Of a stretch of 64,000 nucleotides of DNA, positions 1-8,185 are shown in pieces. The stretch lies in contig NZ_CANLER010000001.1 of assembly GCF_947489715.1 (NCBI RefSeq), positions 372,001 through 436,000 on the forward strand. Reading direction: 5' to 3'. Under the pieces are notes generated by a model. The model worked only from the letters and a program-made list of their open reading frames with translations. It did no database searches and was not told the origin of the DNA. How positions within the stretch are numbered: the first letter of the stretch is position 1; every line of letters begins with the position of its first letter. Both the position numbers and the translations under genes were made by a program. This stretch comes from an uncultured Roseovarius sp. Lineage in GTDB: Bacteria > Pseudomonadota > Alphaproteobacteria > Rhodobacterales > Rhodobacteraceae.

Positions 1-156
1 CGTAAATGTGTTTATTTTGTGTAAATTCCGATGCGATTTGGCCGCAATTCAGAGCGGAATTAACCCGCTGATAAAGATTTGAATGGACTTAATTTGACAA
101 TCCAAAGGATAGACAAGCAAGTTTACTCTGCGCGTGAGCAATTCAAGGGGAAAAGT

Positions 157-1770
157 ATGATTTTGGCGATGCAAAAACATTTTGCACGAAGCGTTGTGTT
201 TTCGATGGCGGTCGTTTTCGCGGCGCTCATTGGTTCATCTGGTGCCGAGGCGCAGGTTACAGGCTTCAAACAGGCCGTGGCCGAGGCCGCAGCAAAAGAC
301 CGTGATCTTGCGGCGTTTTATCAGTCCAACGGGTATCAGGGCATCTGGACTGGAAATAGTGGCAAGGACCGTCGGCGTCGGCAGGAATTGTTCAAAGCGA
401 TCGAGGCTGCCGATATGCACGGCCTGCCGGTCGCAAGGTATGATGCTAACGGGCTGAAGACTCAGATGAAGGCAGCACGTTCTGCGCGCGAGCGGGGACT
501 GGTGGAGGTCGCGCTAAGTAAGACTTTCGTTCAGTTGGCGCGAGATATGCAGACTGGTGCTTTGGTGCCGTCACGTATCGACGACGGGATTAAAAGGAAG
601 GTTCCCTATCGTAATCGAACCAGCTATCTGACCGCCTTTTCCAAAAGCAGCCCGCGCAACTTCTTTCGTGCCTTGCCGCCTCAGACAAACGAATACGCGC
701 GCTTGATGAAAGAGAAGATTCGTCTGGAAAAACTACTTGGACAAGGTGGTTGGGGGCAAAAAGTACCCGCGAAATCTCTGAAGCCCGGCGCCAGCGGCAA
801 CGCGGTGGTTGTTCTGCGAAATCGTTTGATTTCGATGGGATACATGCGGCGTTCTTCCAGTCAGAGCTACGATGCTAACATGCAAAAGGCGATCCAGCAG
901 TTCCAGCTTGATCACGGCCTCAATCCCGATGGTGTGGCCGGAGCCGGCACCATGACCGAGATTAATCGGCCTGTTCAGGCACGGTTACAATCTGTGATCG
1001 TGGCGATGGAGCGTGAGCGCTGGCTTAACCGGTCACGAGGTGAACGGCACGTTTTGGTCAACCTGACCGATTTCAGTGCCCGCATCATTGACGGAGACAA
1101 GGTAACATTTCAGACCCGCGCCGTTGTAGGCAAGAATGTCAGCGATCGCCGCAGCCCCGAATTTTCCGATGTGATGGAGTTCTTGGTTATCAACCCAACC
1201 TGGAACGTACCGCGTTCGATCGCTGTGAAAGAATACCTGCCGATGATGAAGCGGAACCCAAACGCGGCGGGCCATCTTCAGCTTTATGATGGTCGCGGAC
1301 GCAAGGTCAGCCGCTCGGCTGTCAATTTCGCAGCCTTCAATGCAAGAAACTTCCCGTTTGACATCAAGCAACCACCGTCGCGTCGCAATGCGCTTGGGTT
1401 GGTGAAATTCATGTTCCCCAACAAATACAACATCTACCTGCACGACACGCCGCAGAAGAAGCTGTTCGCACGCGAAAAGCGGGATTTCAGTCACGGGTGC
1501 ATCCGTCTGCACCAACCGTTCGAATTCGCTTACGAGATGTTGTCGAAGCAGGAGCGTGACCCGAAAAACTTCTTTCATGCCAAGCTGGATACCGGTCGGG
1601 AAACTGTAGTGCAGCTGGAAAAACCAGTTCCGGTGCACATCACGTACCGCACCGCGTTTACCCAAGCCAAAGGCCGCACGCAGTTTCGCGGCGACGTTTA
1701 TGGGCGGGACGCGAAAATTTGGAGTGCGCTGTCCAAGGCAGGGGTTTCACTGCGCGGAGTTCAGGGATAA
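157..1770 (+). CDS. L,D-transpeptidase (YcbB/LdtD type)
   Basis: Predicted periplasmic peptidoglycan enzyme that makes 3-3 cross-links between meso-diaminopimelate residues. The ATG at 157 is preferred because AAGGGG lies just upstream and a signal peptide ending near AEA-Q follows; the open frame extends further upstream to 79 without a good ribosome site. A PG_binding_1 repeat is seen in the middle (around LRNRLISMGY). The C-terminal YkuD domain carries the catalytic SHGCIR motif, with the cysteine codon at 1498-1500 (Cys448 of 537). The length fits the large YcbB-like class rather than the short YkuD class. It precedes lpxD by 26 bases, so an envelope-related transcription unit is likely. 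Confidence 0.9.
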   Translation: MILAMQKHFARSVVFSMAVVFAALIGSSGAEAQVTGFKQAVAEAAAKDRDLAAFYQSNGYQGIWTGNSGKDRRRRQELFKAIEAADMHGLPVARYDANGLKTQMKAARSARERGLVEVALSKTFVQLARDMQTGALVPSRIDDGIKRKVPYRNRTSYLTAFSKSSPRNFFRALPPQTNEYARLMKEKIRLEKLLGQGGWGQKVPAKSLKPGASGNAVVVLRNRLISMGYMRRSSSQSYDANMQKAIQQFQLDHGLNPDGVAGAGTMTEINRPVQARLQSVIVAMERERWLNRSRGERHVLVNLTDFSARIIDGDKVTFQTRAVVGKNVSDRRSPEFSDVMEFLVINPTWNVPRSIAVKEYLPMMKRNPNAAGHLQLYDGRGRKVSRSAVNFAAFNARNFPFDIKQPPSRRNALGLVKFMFPNKYNIYLHDTPQKKLFAREKRDFSHGCIRLHQPFEFAYEMLSKQERDPKNFFHAKLDTGRETVVQLEKPVPVHITYRTAFTQAKGRTQFRGDVYGRDAKIWSALSKAGVSLRGVQG

Positions 1771-1772
1771 AC

Positions 1773-1794
1773 CACTCTCCGAAATAGGAGAGTG
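1773..1794 (+). promoter_or_regulatory. Hairpin covering the lpxD ribosome binding site
   Basis: CACTCTCC and GGAGAGTG form a perfect 8-bp stem with the 6-base loop GAAATA. The GGAG at 1787-1790 is the Shine-Dalgarno sequence of lpxD, whose ATG is at 1797, so the folded stem would hide it. No T run follows, which argues against a terminator. Translational control of lpxD is an inference. Confidence 0.55.
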
Positions 1795-1796
1795 TC

Positions 1797-2888
1797 ATGG
1801 CCTACACGATAGAACAGATTGCGTCGGCGCTTGGGGCTAAAGCCTTTGGCGCCGTCGATATGCAGATTGACGGTTTGGCCGAGCCCGCGGATGCGACGGC
1901 GCGTGATCTTGCCTTGGCCATGAAGCCCGAATACGCCGACAGCCTGCCAAAAGGTTCTGCCCGCGCCGCCATGGTCTGGGATGGCGCGGATTGGCAATCT
2001 CTTGGGCTTGAGGCTGCGATCATCTCTCCCAGACCGCGCTACGCCATGTCCGGCTTGACCACGATGATGGATCCTGGCCAGGGATGGTCGGATGGCATTC
2101 ATCCATCTGCGGTTGTGGATGAAAGCGCTGAACTTGGGTCAGGTGTTTCGATCGGACCCTTGGCCGTGATTGGTGCCGGTGCTAAAATTGGGGCAGGGAC
2201 GGTGATCGGCCCACAGTGCTTTGTCGGGACGGATGCGCAAATCGGCACGATGGGCTTTTTGCGCGAGGGTGTGCGGATTGGTGCGCGTGTCGTTATTGGC
2301 GAGCGGTTCATCGCCCAACCCGGCTCCGTGGTTGGCGGAGATGGTTTTTCTTACGTCACGCCGGAAAAATCCTCGGTCGAACAGGCCCGCAAGACGCTTG
2401 GTGATCAGGGCGATACCCGATCGCAAGCCTGGACCCGGATTCACAGTTTGGGGGCTGTCAGCATCGGTGACGATGTGGAGCTTGGATCGAATTGCACCAT
2501 TGACCGGGGCACGATCCGCGACACACGCATTGGCAATGGCACAAAGATCGACAACTTGGTGATGATTGGCCACAACGTCGAAATAGGAAATGATTGTCTG
2601 CTCTGTGGTCATGTCGGTATCGCCGGATCGACACGCATTGGCAACAATGTGGTTCTGGCCGGGCAAACAGGTGTCAGTGACAATATTTTCATTGGCGACA
2701 ACGTGATCACGGGTGGTGGTACGATCGTTTTGTCAAATATTCCTGAAGGTCGTGTGATGTTGGGGTATCCGGCTATGAAAATGGACACAACAATGGAAGT
2801 GTTCAAAGGTATGCGCCGCCTCAAAAGGCTTTTTACCGATGTCGCAGAATTGAAGAAAACGGTTTCAAACTCGCACCCGAGTGACTAA
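1797..2888 (+). CDS. lpxD: UDP-3-O-acylglucosamine N-acyltransferase LpxD
   Basis: Third step of lipid A synthesis: transfers a 3-hydroxyacyl chain from acyl-ACP to UDP-3-O-acyl-glucosamine in the cytoplasm. The N-terminal region of about 100 residues is followed by a left-handed beta-helix of hexapeptide repeats (SIGPLAVIGAGAKIG and many more), then a short helical tail. The catalytic histidine of the family is His259 in MIGHNVEIG. The length of 363 residues is normal. It is followed at once by an acyl carrier protein and a ketoacyl-ACP synthase, unlike the usual bamA-lpxD-fabZ-lpxA setting. Confidence 0.95.
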   Translation: MAYTIEQIASALGAKAFGAVDMQIDGLAEPADATARDLALAMKPEYADSLPKGSARAAMVWDGADWQSLGLEAAIISPRPRYAMSGLTTMMDPGQGWSDGIHPSAVVDESAELGSGVSIGPLAVIGAGAKIGAGTVIGPQCFVGTDAQIGTMGFLREGVRIGARVVIGERFIAQPGSVVGGDGFSYVTPEKSSVEQARKTLGDQGDTRSQAWTRIHSLGAVSIGDDVELGSNCTIDRGTIRDTRIGNGTKIDNLVMIGHNVEIGNDCLLCGHVGIAGSTRIGNNVVLAGQTGVSDNIFIGDNVITGGGTIVLSNIPEGRVMLGYPAMKMDTTMEVFKGMRRLKRLFTDVAELKKTVSNSHPSD

Positions 2889-2921
2889 ATCAGTCGCGAC
2901 CATAGCTGGAAGGCGACAGGA

Positions 2922-3179
2922 ATGAGTATCAAGGATCGTGTCATCGGAATTATCGCCGAGCAGGCGGTGCTGGAAACCACCGATGTAACCGTGGACAGCA
3001 CGCTTGAGGACCTTGGAATAGATAGCCTAGGTCTGGTTGAGAGCATTTTTGCGATCGAAGAGGAATTCGATATCTCGATCCCGTTCAACGCTAATGCCCC
3101 TCAGGAAAGCGACTTCGATATTTCGACGGTGTCGTCGATCATCAAGGGCATCGAAAAACTGGTGAAAGAGCAATCGTGA
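2922..3179 (+). CDS. Acyl carrier protein (secondary, non-housekeeping)
   Basis: An 85-residue acidic protein with the phosphopantetheine site DSLG; the modified serine is Ser35. It would carry acyl chains as thioesters on 4'-phosphopantetheine. It is not followed by the usual fabF of the fatty acid cluster but sits directly after lpxD. Its stop overlaps the GTG start of the following ketoacyl synthase by 4 bases. The setting suggests a dedicated acyl donor system, perhaps for lipid A or another special lipid, by analogy with AcpXL in rhizobia; the sequence does not prove this. Confidence 0.9.
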   Translation: MSIKDRVIGIIAEQAVLETTDVTVDSTLEDLGIDSLGLVESIFAIEEEFDISIPFNANAPQESDFDISTVSSIIKGIEKLVKEQS

Positions 3180-4387
3180 AACGGGTTGTCATTACCGGGG
3201 CCGGTACAATCAATGCCCTTGGGCACACTGTGCCCGAAACCCTTGAGGCGATGCGCGAGGGACACTGTGGCATCGGTGACTTGCAGTTTCGCGACGTCGA
3301 ACGTCTGTCAATTCGGATCGGAGGGCAGGTACGGCGTTATGAAGCTGAAACACGGTTTAACCGACAGCAATTGGCGCTTTATGACCGGTTTACCCAGTTC
3401 ACACTGATTGCCGCTCAGGAAGCCATTGCCCAGTCCGGGCTGGAGTTTTCGGGCGAATTGGCAGCCAGATCGGGCGTCGTTCTGGGCAATTCCGGTGGTG
3501 GCATGACGACGCTCGATGAAAACTATCGTTCGGTGTACGAGGATGGCAAGAACCGTGTACATCCGTTCGTTGTGCCCAAGCTGATGAATAATGCCGCAGC
3601 AGGGCATGTGTCGATGGAATTCAACCTCAAGGGCCCCAGTTTTACCGTTTCGACCGCTTGCGCGTCCTCCAATCACGCGATGGCGCAGGCCTTTCAGATG
3701 GTGCATGGCGGTATGACCCCGGTGATGATCACGGGCGGATCGGAATCCATGCTGTGCTTTGGGGGCGTCAAGGCGTGGGAAGGGTTGCGCGTGATGTCCA
3801 AGGACGGGTGCCGTCCGTTTTCGGCCAATCGCAACGGTATGGTCCAGGGCGAAGGTGCGGGGGTTTTCGTATTCGAAGAATATGAACATGCTCGCAAACG
3901 GGGCGCCGAAATTCTTGCAGAAGTCGCCGGTTTCGCCATGACATCTGATGCGTCCGATATTGTCATGCCATCAAAGCAGGGGGCGGCACGGGCGATGCGC
4001 GGCGCGTTGAGCGATGCCCGGATCAACCTTGAGGAAGTTGGATATATCAATGCCCATGGCACGGGTACTGCAGCCAATGACAAGACCGAATGTGCCGCGG
4101 TCGCAGATGTTTTCGGCCCTCACGCTGATAATCTGATGATATCTTCGACCAAATCAATGCATGGTCATTGCATCGGCGGCACCGGCGCTGTCGAACTGCT
4201 GGCCTGCATTATGGCGTTGCGCGATGGTGTGATTGCACCCACGATTGGCTATCAAGAGCCCGATCCCGAATGTGCGCTGGACGTTGTGCCGAATGAGGCG
4301 CGCGAGGCCAGGATCAATGTAGCGCTTTCGAACGCTTTTGCCTTTGGTGGCTTGAATGCCGTGCTGGCGCTGAAGCGTTTTGCCTAG
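3176..4387 (+). CDS. Beta-ketoacyl-ACP synthase (FabF-like)
   Basis: Claisen condensing enzyme of the KAS I/II thiolase fold, extending acyl-ACP with malonyl-ACP. The catalytic triad is complete: Cys162 in STACASS, His294 in NAHGTGT and His331 in the KSMHGHCIGG segment. The 403-residue length is normal. The start is GTG, overlapping the stop of the acyl carrier protein gene, so the two are probably coupled. The position after lpxD and a private ACP suggests a specialised lipid rather than bulk fatty acid synthesis. The exact chain-length preference cannot be read from the sequence. Confidence 0.92.
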   Translation: MKRVVITGAGTINALGHTVPETLEAMREGHCGIGDLQFRDVERLSIRIGGQVRRYEAETRFNRQQLALYDRFTQFTLIAAQEAIAQSGLEFSGELAARSGVVLGNSGGGMTTLDENYRSVYEDGKNRVHPFVVPKLMNNAAAGHVSMEFNLKGPSFTVSTACASSNHAMAQAFQMVHGGMTPVMITGGSESMLCFGGVKAWEGLRVMSKDGCRPFSANRNGMVQGEGAGVFVFEEYEHARKRGAEILAEVAGFAMTSDASDIVMPSKQGAARAMRGALSDARINLEEVGYINAHGTGTAANDKTECAAVADVFGPHADNLMISSTKSMHGHCIGGTGAVELLACIMALRDGVIAPTIGYQEPDPECALDVVPNEAREARINVALSNAFAFGGLNAVLALKRFA

Positions 4388-4432
4388 CGGCTGTCAAAAA
4401 CCGATAGACTGGCAGATAAGCCGAAACAAAAA

Positions 4433-4454
4433 ACACCGCCCCGAAAGGCGGTGT
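4433..4454. terminator. Bidirectional rho-independent terminator
   Basis: ACACCGCC and GGCGGTGT form an 8-bp stem around CCGAAA between two convergent genes. On the minus strand it is followed by TTTTTTGTTT, so it best serves the IalB-like gene; on the plus strand a weaker TTGTCGTATTTT follows. Confidence 0.85.
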
Positions 4455-4479
4455 TGTCGTATTTTCAGTCCGGATCTGA

Positions 4480-5145
4480 TCAGTTTTGAACGGTTGAGAC
4501 GTTTTCAAAGGCGGCTGTAAAACCGTTAAGCGACACATTGATGTTGACCTTTTGATCTGGCGCCTGAGCGGGCACGATCTGAAGGTTTGCTTTTGCGCCG
4601 CGTTTGAACGCGTCAAGGTCGGGGGTTGTAAGGCCGATACGGGCAAAGCAGCCAACCATGCTACAAAAGGAATAGGCAAAGCTCTTTGCTTTACCGCCGT
4701 CAATTGACACCAACAACTCCTTGGTTAGGAGTGTACCCAGCGGAACGACGATTGTCGCACCAGCCGCTGCCTGCGCGTTTTCAGGCAGTTTGAAGAGGCT
4801 GAATTCGGCAACCGGGTTACCCGCATCTTCTGTCAGTAATTGGTACATCTGACACAGATCTTCCTGACCTTCACTGCGGAAGCACTTGAGCTGCCAATCG
4901 CCATATGTTTCTTTGATATAGGTTGGATCTTCGACAACTTCCTGACCCATATCAAGCTCTTCCGCTTCGGATGATTCAGGCTGAGTAGTTTCGTTTTCGG
5001 CCGATTCAGGAGCAGTTTCAGTTTCTGCCTGAGCGGGTGCTTCGGCCTCGGCTTCCGGTTCTGCCGTCTCTGTTTCCTGAGCGTGAAGCGCGGCCCCTAG
5101 GGTCAGCGCCGCAATCAATGGCAGTGCATTCAATAGTCTGGGCAT
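4480..5145 (-). CDS. Invasion-associated locus B (IalB) family protein
   Basis: Secreted protein of 221 residues. A signal peptide of about 22 residues ends near LHA-QE, followed by a strongly acidic, Glu/Ala/Thr-rich low-complexity stretch (about residues 23-68). The C-terminal two thirds match the IalB family (PF06776), with the typical opening YGDWQLKC and paired cysteines. The family is named for a Bartonella invasion gene, but in free-living Rhodobacteraceae the role is unknown. GGGGAAA upstream of the ATG is the ribosome site. It is transcribed alone, ending at the bidirectional terminator. Confidence 0.85.
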   Translation of the reverse strand: MPRLLNALPLIAALTLGAALHAQETETAEPEAEAEAPAQAETETAPESAENETTQPESSEAEELDMGQEVVEDPTYIKETYGDWQLKCFRSEGQEDLCQMYQLLTEDAGNPVAEFSLFKLPENAQAAAGATIVVPLGTLLTKELLVSIDGGKAKSFAYSFCSMVGCFARIGLTTPDLDAFKRGAKANLQIVPAQAPDQKVNINVSLNGFTAAFENVSTVQN

Positions 5146-5269
5146 CGTTTCCCCATCTGATGGTTACTACATATTCGCTGCGCTCTAGCATGATGCAGCC
5201 GGGGTGTCAGGTCAAAATCACATTCGCGGGATTGGGGTGACGCGTGATTATTGCGATTGTAATGCCCCA

Positions 5270-5298
5270 AAAACCGAAAAGAGGCCGCATGGCCTCTT
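5270..5298 (-). terminator. Minus-strand terminator hairpin B
   Basis: AAGAGGCC-ATGC-GGCCTCTT on the minus strand is a perfect 8-bp stem, followed by TTCGGTTTTT. No annotated gene is transcribed toward it on this strand between here and 5556, so it may end a small RNA that starts near 5338. Confidence 0.6.
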
Positions 5299-5338
5299 CT
5301 CTAAAGTATCTCCCTGCCGGACTGGCCGGCTTATTGTG
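5270..5338 (-). ncRNA. Candidate small RNA B
   Basis: Hypothetical RNA of about 69 bases on the minus strand. A promoter-like TTGACC (5373-5368) is followed after 17 bases by TAGCGT (5350-5345), and hairpin B with a T-rich tail closes the unit. It contains CGGCCAGTCCGGCAGGGAG, which is complementary to a segment of candidate RNA A upstream on the same strand. No conserved RNA family is recognised. The promoter match is weak at the -10 position, so this remains a prediction. Confidence 0.35.
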
Positions 5339-5441
5339 TTTTGGACGCTAGGGCAGATAACTGCATCGGTCAACAGCTAAGATGTAAAAATCTATGACAA
5401 AAAAAGGCCGTACCCGAAGGCACGGCCAGTCTGACAGGGAG
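5310..5441. repeat. Imperfect 19-base inverted repeat
   Basis: The arms 5310-5328 (CTCCCTGCCGGACTGGCCG) and 5423-5441 (CGGCCAGTCTGACAGGGAG) are inverted copies with two differences, one of which still permits a G-U pair on either strand. They lie 94 bases apart and surround terminator A. They either fold one RNA into a long hairpin or let two separate RNAs pair. Confidence 0.8.
5399..5427 (-). terminator. Minus-strand terminator hairpin A
   Basis: On the minus strand GGCCGTGCC-TTCG-GGTACGGCC makes a 9-bp stem with one G-U pair and a stable TTCG tetraloop, followed by seven T residues. This is a textbook intrinsic terminator. The only transcript it could end starts inside 5430-5560, opposite the leader of the HerA-like gene. 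Confidence 0.8.
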
Positions 5442-5480
5442 GAAGTCACTCGAAGCCAAGAGGACATAAGGCCCCGAGTC
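5399..5480 (-). ncRNA. Candidate small RNA A
   Basis: A minus-strand RNA is implied by terminator A. Its body carries CTTCCTCCCTGTCAGAC, a C-rich anti-Shine-Dalgarno-like segment of the kind seen in several alphaproteobacterial riboregulators. The 5' end is not defined; 5480 is only a guess. It would be antisense to the leader of the HerA-like gene and complementary over 19 bases to candidate RNA B. Confidence 0.4.
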
Positions 5481-5555
5481 GCGATTCATACTGGCAGTAA
5501 AGTGTTAACCGAGTATGTTCAGACCGTGAAAAAAGTAAGACAGGGGGTGAGAGTC

Positions 5556-7115
5556 GTGGAAAATCAGATATTTATAGGTGGTGGCGGCGAGGGATATGGC
5601 GAGGCACAGGGCCTGAATCTGGGCTATGCCAACCGTCACGGCCTTATTGCCGGGGCTACCGGGACCGGCAAAACGGTCACGCTGCAAATCCTTGCAGAGG
5701 GGTTTTCTGCGGCTGGCGTGCCGGTTTTCCTTTCTGACGTGAAGGGTGATCTTTCAGGGTTGGCGGCAACTGGCAGTGCTGATTTCAAACTCCATGAAGC
5801 CTTTACGAAACGTGCAACAACCATTGGTCTTGCGGATTACAGCTACAATAGCTTTCCGGTGACGTTCTGGGATCTTTTTGGAGAGCAGGGGCATCCAGTG
5901 CGCACGACAGTGGCCGAGATGGGGCCACTGCTTTTGTCGCGTCTGTTGGAATTGAGCGAGGCACAGGAAGGTGTGATGAATATCGCCTTTCGTGTCGCCG
6001 ATGAACAGGGAATGCCGTTGCTTGATCTGAAGGATTTACAGGCGCTTCTAGTCTGGGTCGGTCAGAATGGGGCGGAGCTTTCCCTTAGATACGGCAATGT
6101 CTCGAAACAGTCTGTCGGCGCGATCCAACGACAATTGCTGGTGCTTGAAAACCAGGGTGGCACCAAGTTCTTCGGAGAGCCCGCGCTTGAACTGAAAGAT
6201 CTGATGCGCACAGATACGGACGGTCGAGGGCGGATCAATATTCTGTCATCAGACAAGTTGATGGGCGCTCCACGCCTCTACGCGACCTTTCTGCTTTGGT
6301 TGCTGAGTGAGCTTTTCGAAACTCTGCCCGAGCTGGGTGATCCCGACAAACCCAAACTTGTCTTCTTTTTCGACGAGGCACATTTGCTGTTTGAAGATGC
6401 GCCCAAGGCCCTGGTCGACAAGGTCGAACAAGTCGCGCGCCTGATCCGGTCCAAGGGGGTTGGTGTCTATTTCATCACCCAGAATCCGGATGATGTTCCC
6501 GAGGATATTCTGGGACAGCTCGGCAATCGCTTTCAGCATGCGCTGCGCGCTTTTACGGCGCGCGATCAGAAAGCACTGGTGCGCGCCGCCGAAACCTATC
6601 GTCCGAACGCTCGATTTGAGACCGCTGAGGCCATCCGCGATGTGGGCGTGGGGGAGGCGGTGACATCCATGCTGCAGAAGAAGGGCGTGCCGGGGATCGT
6701 TGAACGCACATTGATCCGTCCGCCATCCTCCAAGCTTGGGCCTATTGATGCGACGACACGGGCGGCGGTCATGGCAGCTTCGCCCGTTGCTGGAAAGTAT
6801 GATGCAACCGTTGACCGAAAATCTGCCTATGAAATCCTCGCCGCCCGTGCTGAGGAAGCCGCAAAAGAGGCGGAAGAGGCCGAAGTGAAGGCCGAAGAGC
6901 AATCTGCTGCCGAGCGCGAATTCAATGCAGGGCGTCGGTACACTGGTATAAAAGTGTCTCGCTCTTCATCGCGCAGTCGTAATAGCAAGCGGGACGCCGG
7001 AATTGGTGAAAGCTTTGGCGAGGCAGTGACAAATGTGGTTCTGAAAGAGCTGAAAGGCACAACTGGAAGGCGCATCGTCAGGGGGATTTTGGGCGGGTTG
7101 TTCAAGGGGCGCTAA
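5556..7115 (+). CDS. HerA-like ATPase (DUF853, helicase HerA C-terminal family)
   Basis: P-loop ATPase of the FtsK/HerA superfamily. With the GTG start at 5556, preceded by AGGGGGTGAGA, the protein has 519 residues. Walker A is GATGTGKT at residues 33-40 and Walker B is FFFDEAH with Asp273-Glu274; RNRFQHALRAF-type motifs follow. A charged Glu/Ala-rich segment (EEAAKEAEEAEVKAEE) near the C terminus looks like a coiled coil. The bacterial role of this family is not known; DNA translocation is inferred from HerA. It converges on the next gene with a 4-base overlap of stops. Confidence 0.85.
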   Translation: MENQIFIGGGGEGYGEAQGLNLGYANRHGLIAGATGTGKTVTLQILAEGFSAAGVPVFLSDVKGDLSGLAATGSADFKLHEAFTKRATTIGLADYSYNSFPVTFWDLFGEQGHPVRTTVAEMGPLLLSRLLELSEAQEGVMNIAFRVADEQGMPLLDLKDLQALLVWVGQNGAELSLRYGNVSKQSVGAIQRQLLVLENQGGTKFFGEPALELKDLMRTDTDGRGRINILSSDKLMGAPRLYATFLLWLLSELFETLPELGDPDKPKLVFFFDEAHLLFEDAPKALVDKVEQVARLIRSKGVGVYFITQNPDDVPEDILGQLGNRFQHALRAFTARDQKALVRAAETYRPNARFETAEAIRDVGVGEAVTSMLQKKGVPGIVERTLIRPPSSKLGPIDATTRAAVMAASPVAGKYDATVDRKSAYEILAARAEEAAKEAEEAEVKAEEQSAAEREFNAGRRYTGIKVSRSSSRSRNSKRDAGIGESFGEAVTNVVLKELKGTTGRRIVRGILGGLFKGR

Positions 7116-8083
7116 AGGCGAGATACCTGCCTCAAATCGTCCAGCATGGCTTCGGACATTGCCAACGCCTTCTTGACGCGGGCGGGTGACAGAGATTTTG
7201 CCTCGACCCGGATCAGCGTTTCGATTCCGATCATAAAGGGCAAGATCATGCTTTCTTCGGTATCTGTCAGGTCGAATGCATGTGCAAAAGCTATGATACC
7301 TTGCTGATCGACGCCAAATCGTATCTCGTCTGAGAGATACATATCGCGGCGCGCCAGATGCACCAAAAACCGCGCCATGTCCTTGTAAATAGGCAGTTTA
7401 GATGAACCACCCGTGTCAACAGCAGTGAGTTGGGCACCATCTATGAGCAGATTGTTGGGATGATAGTCGCCGTGGCAGATGGCCGTTCGCCAATCACTGC
7501 CCTCAAACAATGCGCCGATACGTTTGATCTCCAGAAGGATCGCTGCTTCAACTGACCGCAGTTCTGGAAAGGGTTGAGAGGTTGCCGCGCGTTCCGCCCG
7601 TGTCAGCCAGCCGGAATGCCCTTCTGTCCGCCAGGTTTCGGTGCTCTCGATGGCATGGCGCAGCCACGCTGCGATAGGTGGCCAAATCGCGAGACGATCA
7701 GAAGGAGCGCAAGTATTGAGGTGCTCCATCAACGGGGTGCCGCTTGCGTGCTCAACTACCATGAGGTGGTTCTCTGACGACAGATGCAGAGGTTCAGCTA
7801 CGCGATATCGGCTGGATTGCATGAGCGGCCAAAGGCGCTGCATCTCATCCCATTCCCGCGCGATCATGTCGCTGGATGGATCAAGGCAAAGGCGAAACAC
7901 GGCAGGGCGCCCCTGAAATCGACCTTCGACAACGGCCCGTTTACCGGCGACAAGGCGCAGCAATTCGCCCACTTGCGCCTCTTTCAGCATTGGATCCATT
8001 GCGCGGGCAGTTTCCAATTGCTGGGTCACCTGCATCATTGCTGACAGATCGGGAAATCTGGGGATTTTATCGGTATCTGACAT
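7112..8083 (-). CDS. Aminoglycoside phosphotransferase-like kinase
   Basis: Protein of 323 residues of the APH/choline kinase fold. The Brenner-type catalytic loop reads CHGDYHPNNLLID, followed by a metal-binding segment VDTGG in place of the more common DFG/D-x-D. An N-terminal lobe with VVEHASGTPLMEHL resembles the hinge of this family. The ATG at 8083 with GGGAAGG just upstream is chosen over longer upstream extensions. The substrate is unknown; such proteins phosphorylate small molecules or sugars and need not give drug resistance. It is divergent from xseB. Confidence 0.75.
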   Translation of the reverse strand: MSDTDKIPRFPDLSAMMQVTQQLETARAMDPMLKEAQVGELLRLVAGKRAVVEGRFQGRPAVFRLCLDPSSDMIAREWDEMQRLWPLMQSSRYRVAEPLHLSSENHLMVVEHASGTPLMEHLNTCAPSDRLAIWPPIAAWLRHAIESTETWRTEGHSGWLTRAERAATSQPFPELRSVEAAILLEIKRIGALFEGSDWRTAICHGDYHPNNLLIDGAQLTAVDTGGSSKLPIYKDMARFLVHLARRDMYLSDEIRFGVDQQGIIAFAHAFDLTDTEESMILPFMIGIETLIRVEAKSLSPARVKKALAMSEAMLDDLRQVSRL

Positions 8084-8185
8084 GGGCTTACCTTCCCGCA
8101 GCGCAATTGGGGCGTCAACCGAATTGAACCCGGATGCGGGCAAGGTTATGGTGCGCGGGAAATCTGCGAGTGACAGGAATTGAGA

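Larger units (their letters stand above)
5146..5555. other. 410-base gene-free region with RNA signals
   Basis: No convincing protein gene lies here. It holds the IalB-like gene promoter side (5146-5240), two minus-strand terminator hairpins, the 19-base inverted repeat and the leader of the HerA-like gene. The reading frame running into 5556 from 5394 is open but overlaps terminator A and has no start with a ribosome site. Confidence 0.6.

Noticed and set aside
5394..5555. 54-residue N-terminal extension of the HerA-like protein.
   Set aside because: It would translate through terminator A and lacks a ribosome site, while GTG at 5556 has AGGGGGTGAGA and starts next to the conserved part.
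7112..8083. Aminoglycoside resistance gene.
   Set aside because: Only the fold is shared; the gene is chromosomal, divergent from xseB, and there are no mobile element signs.
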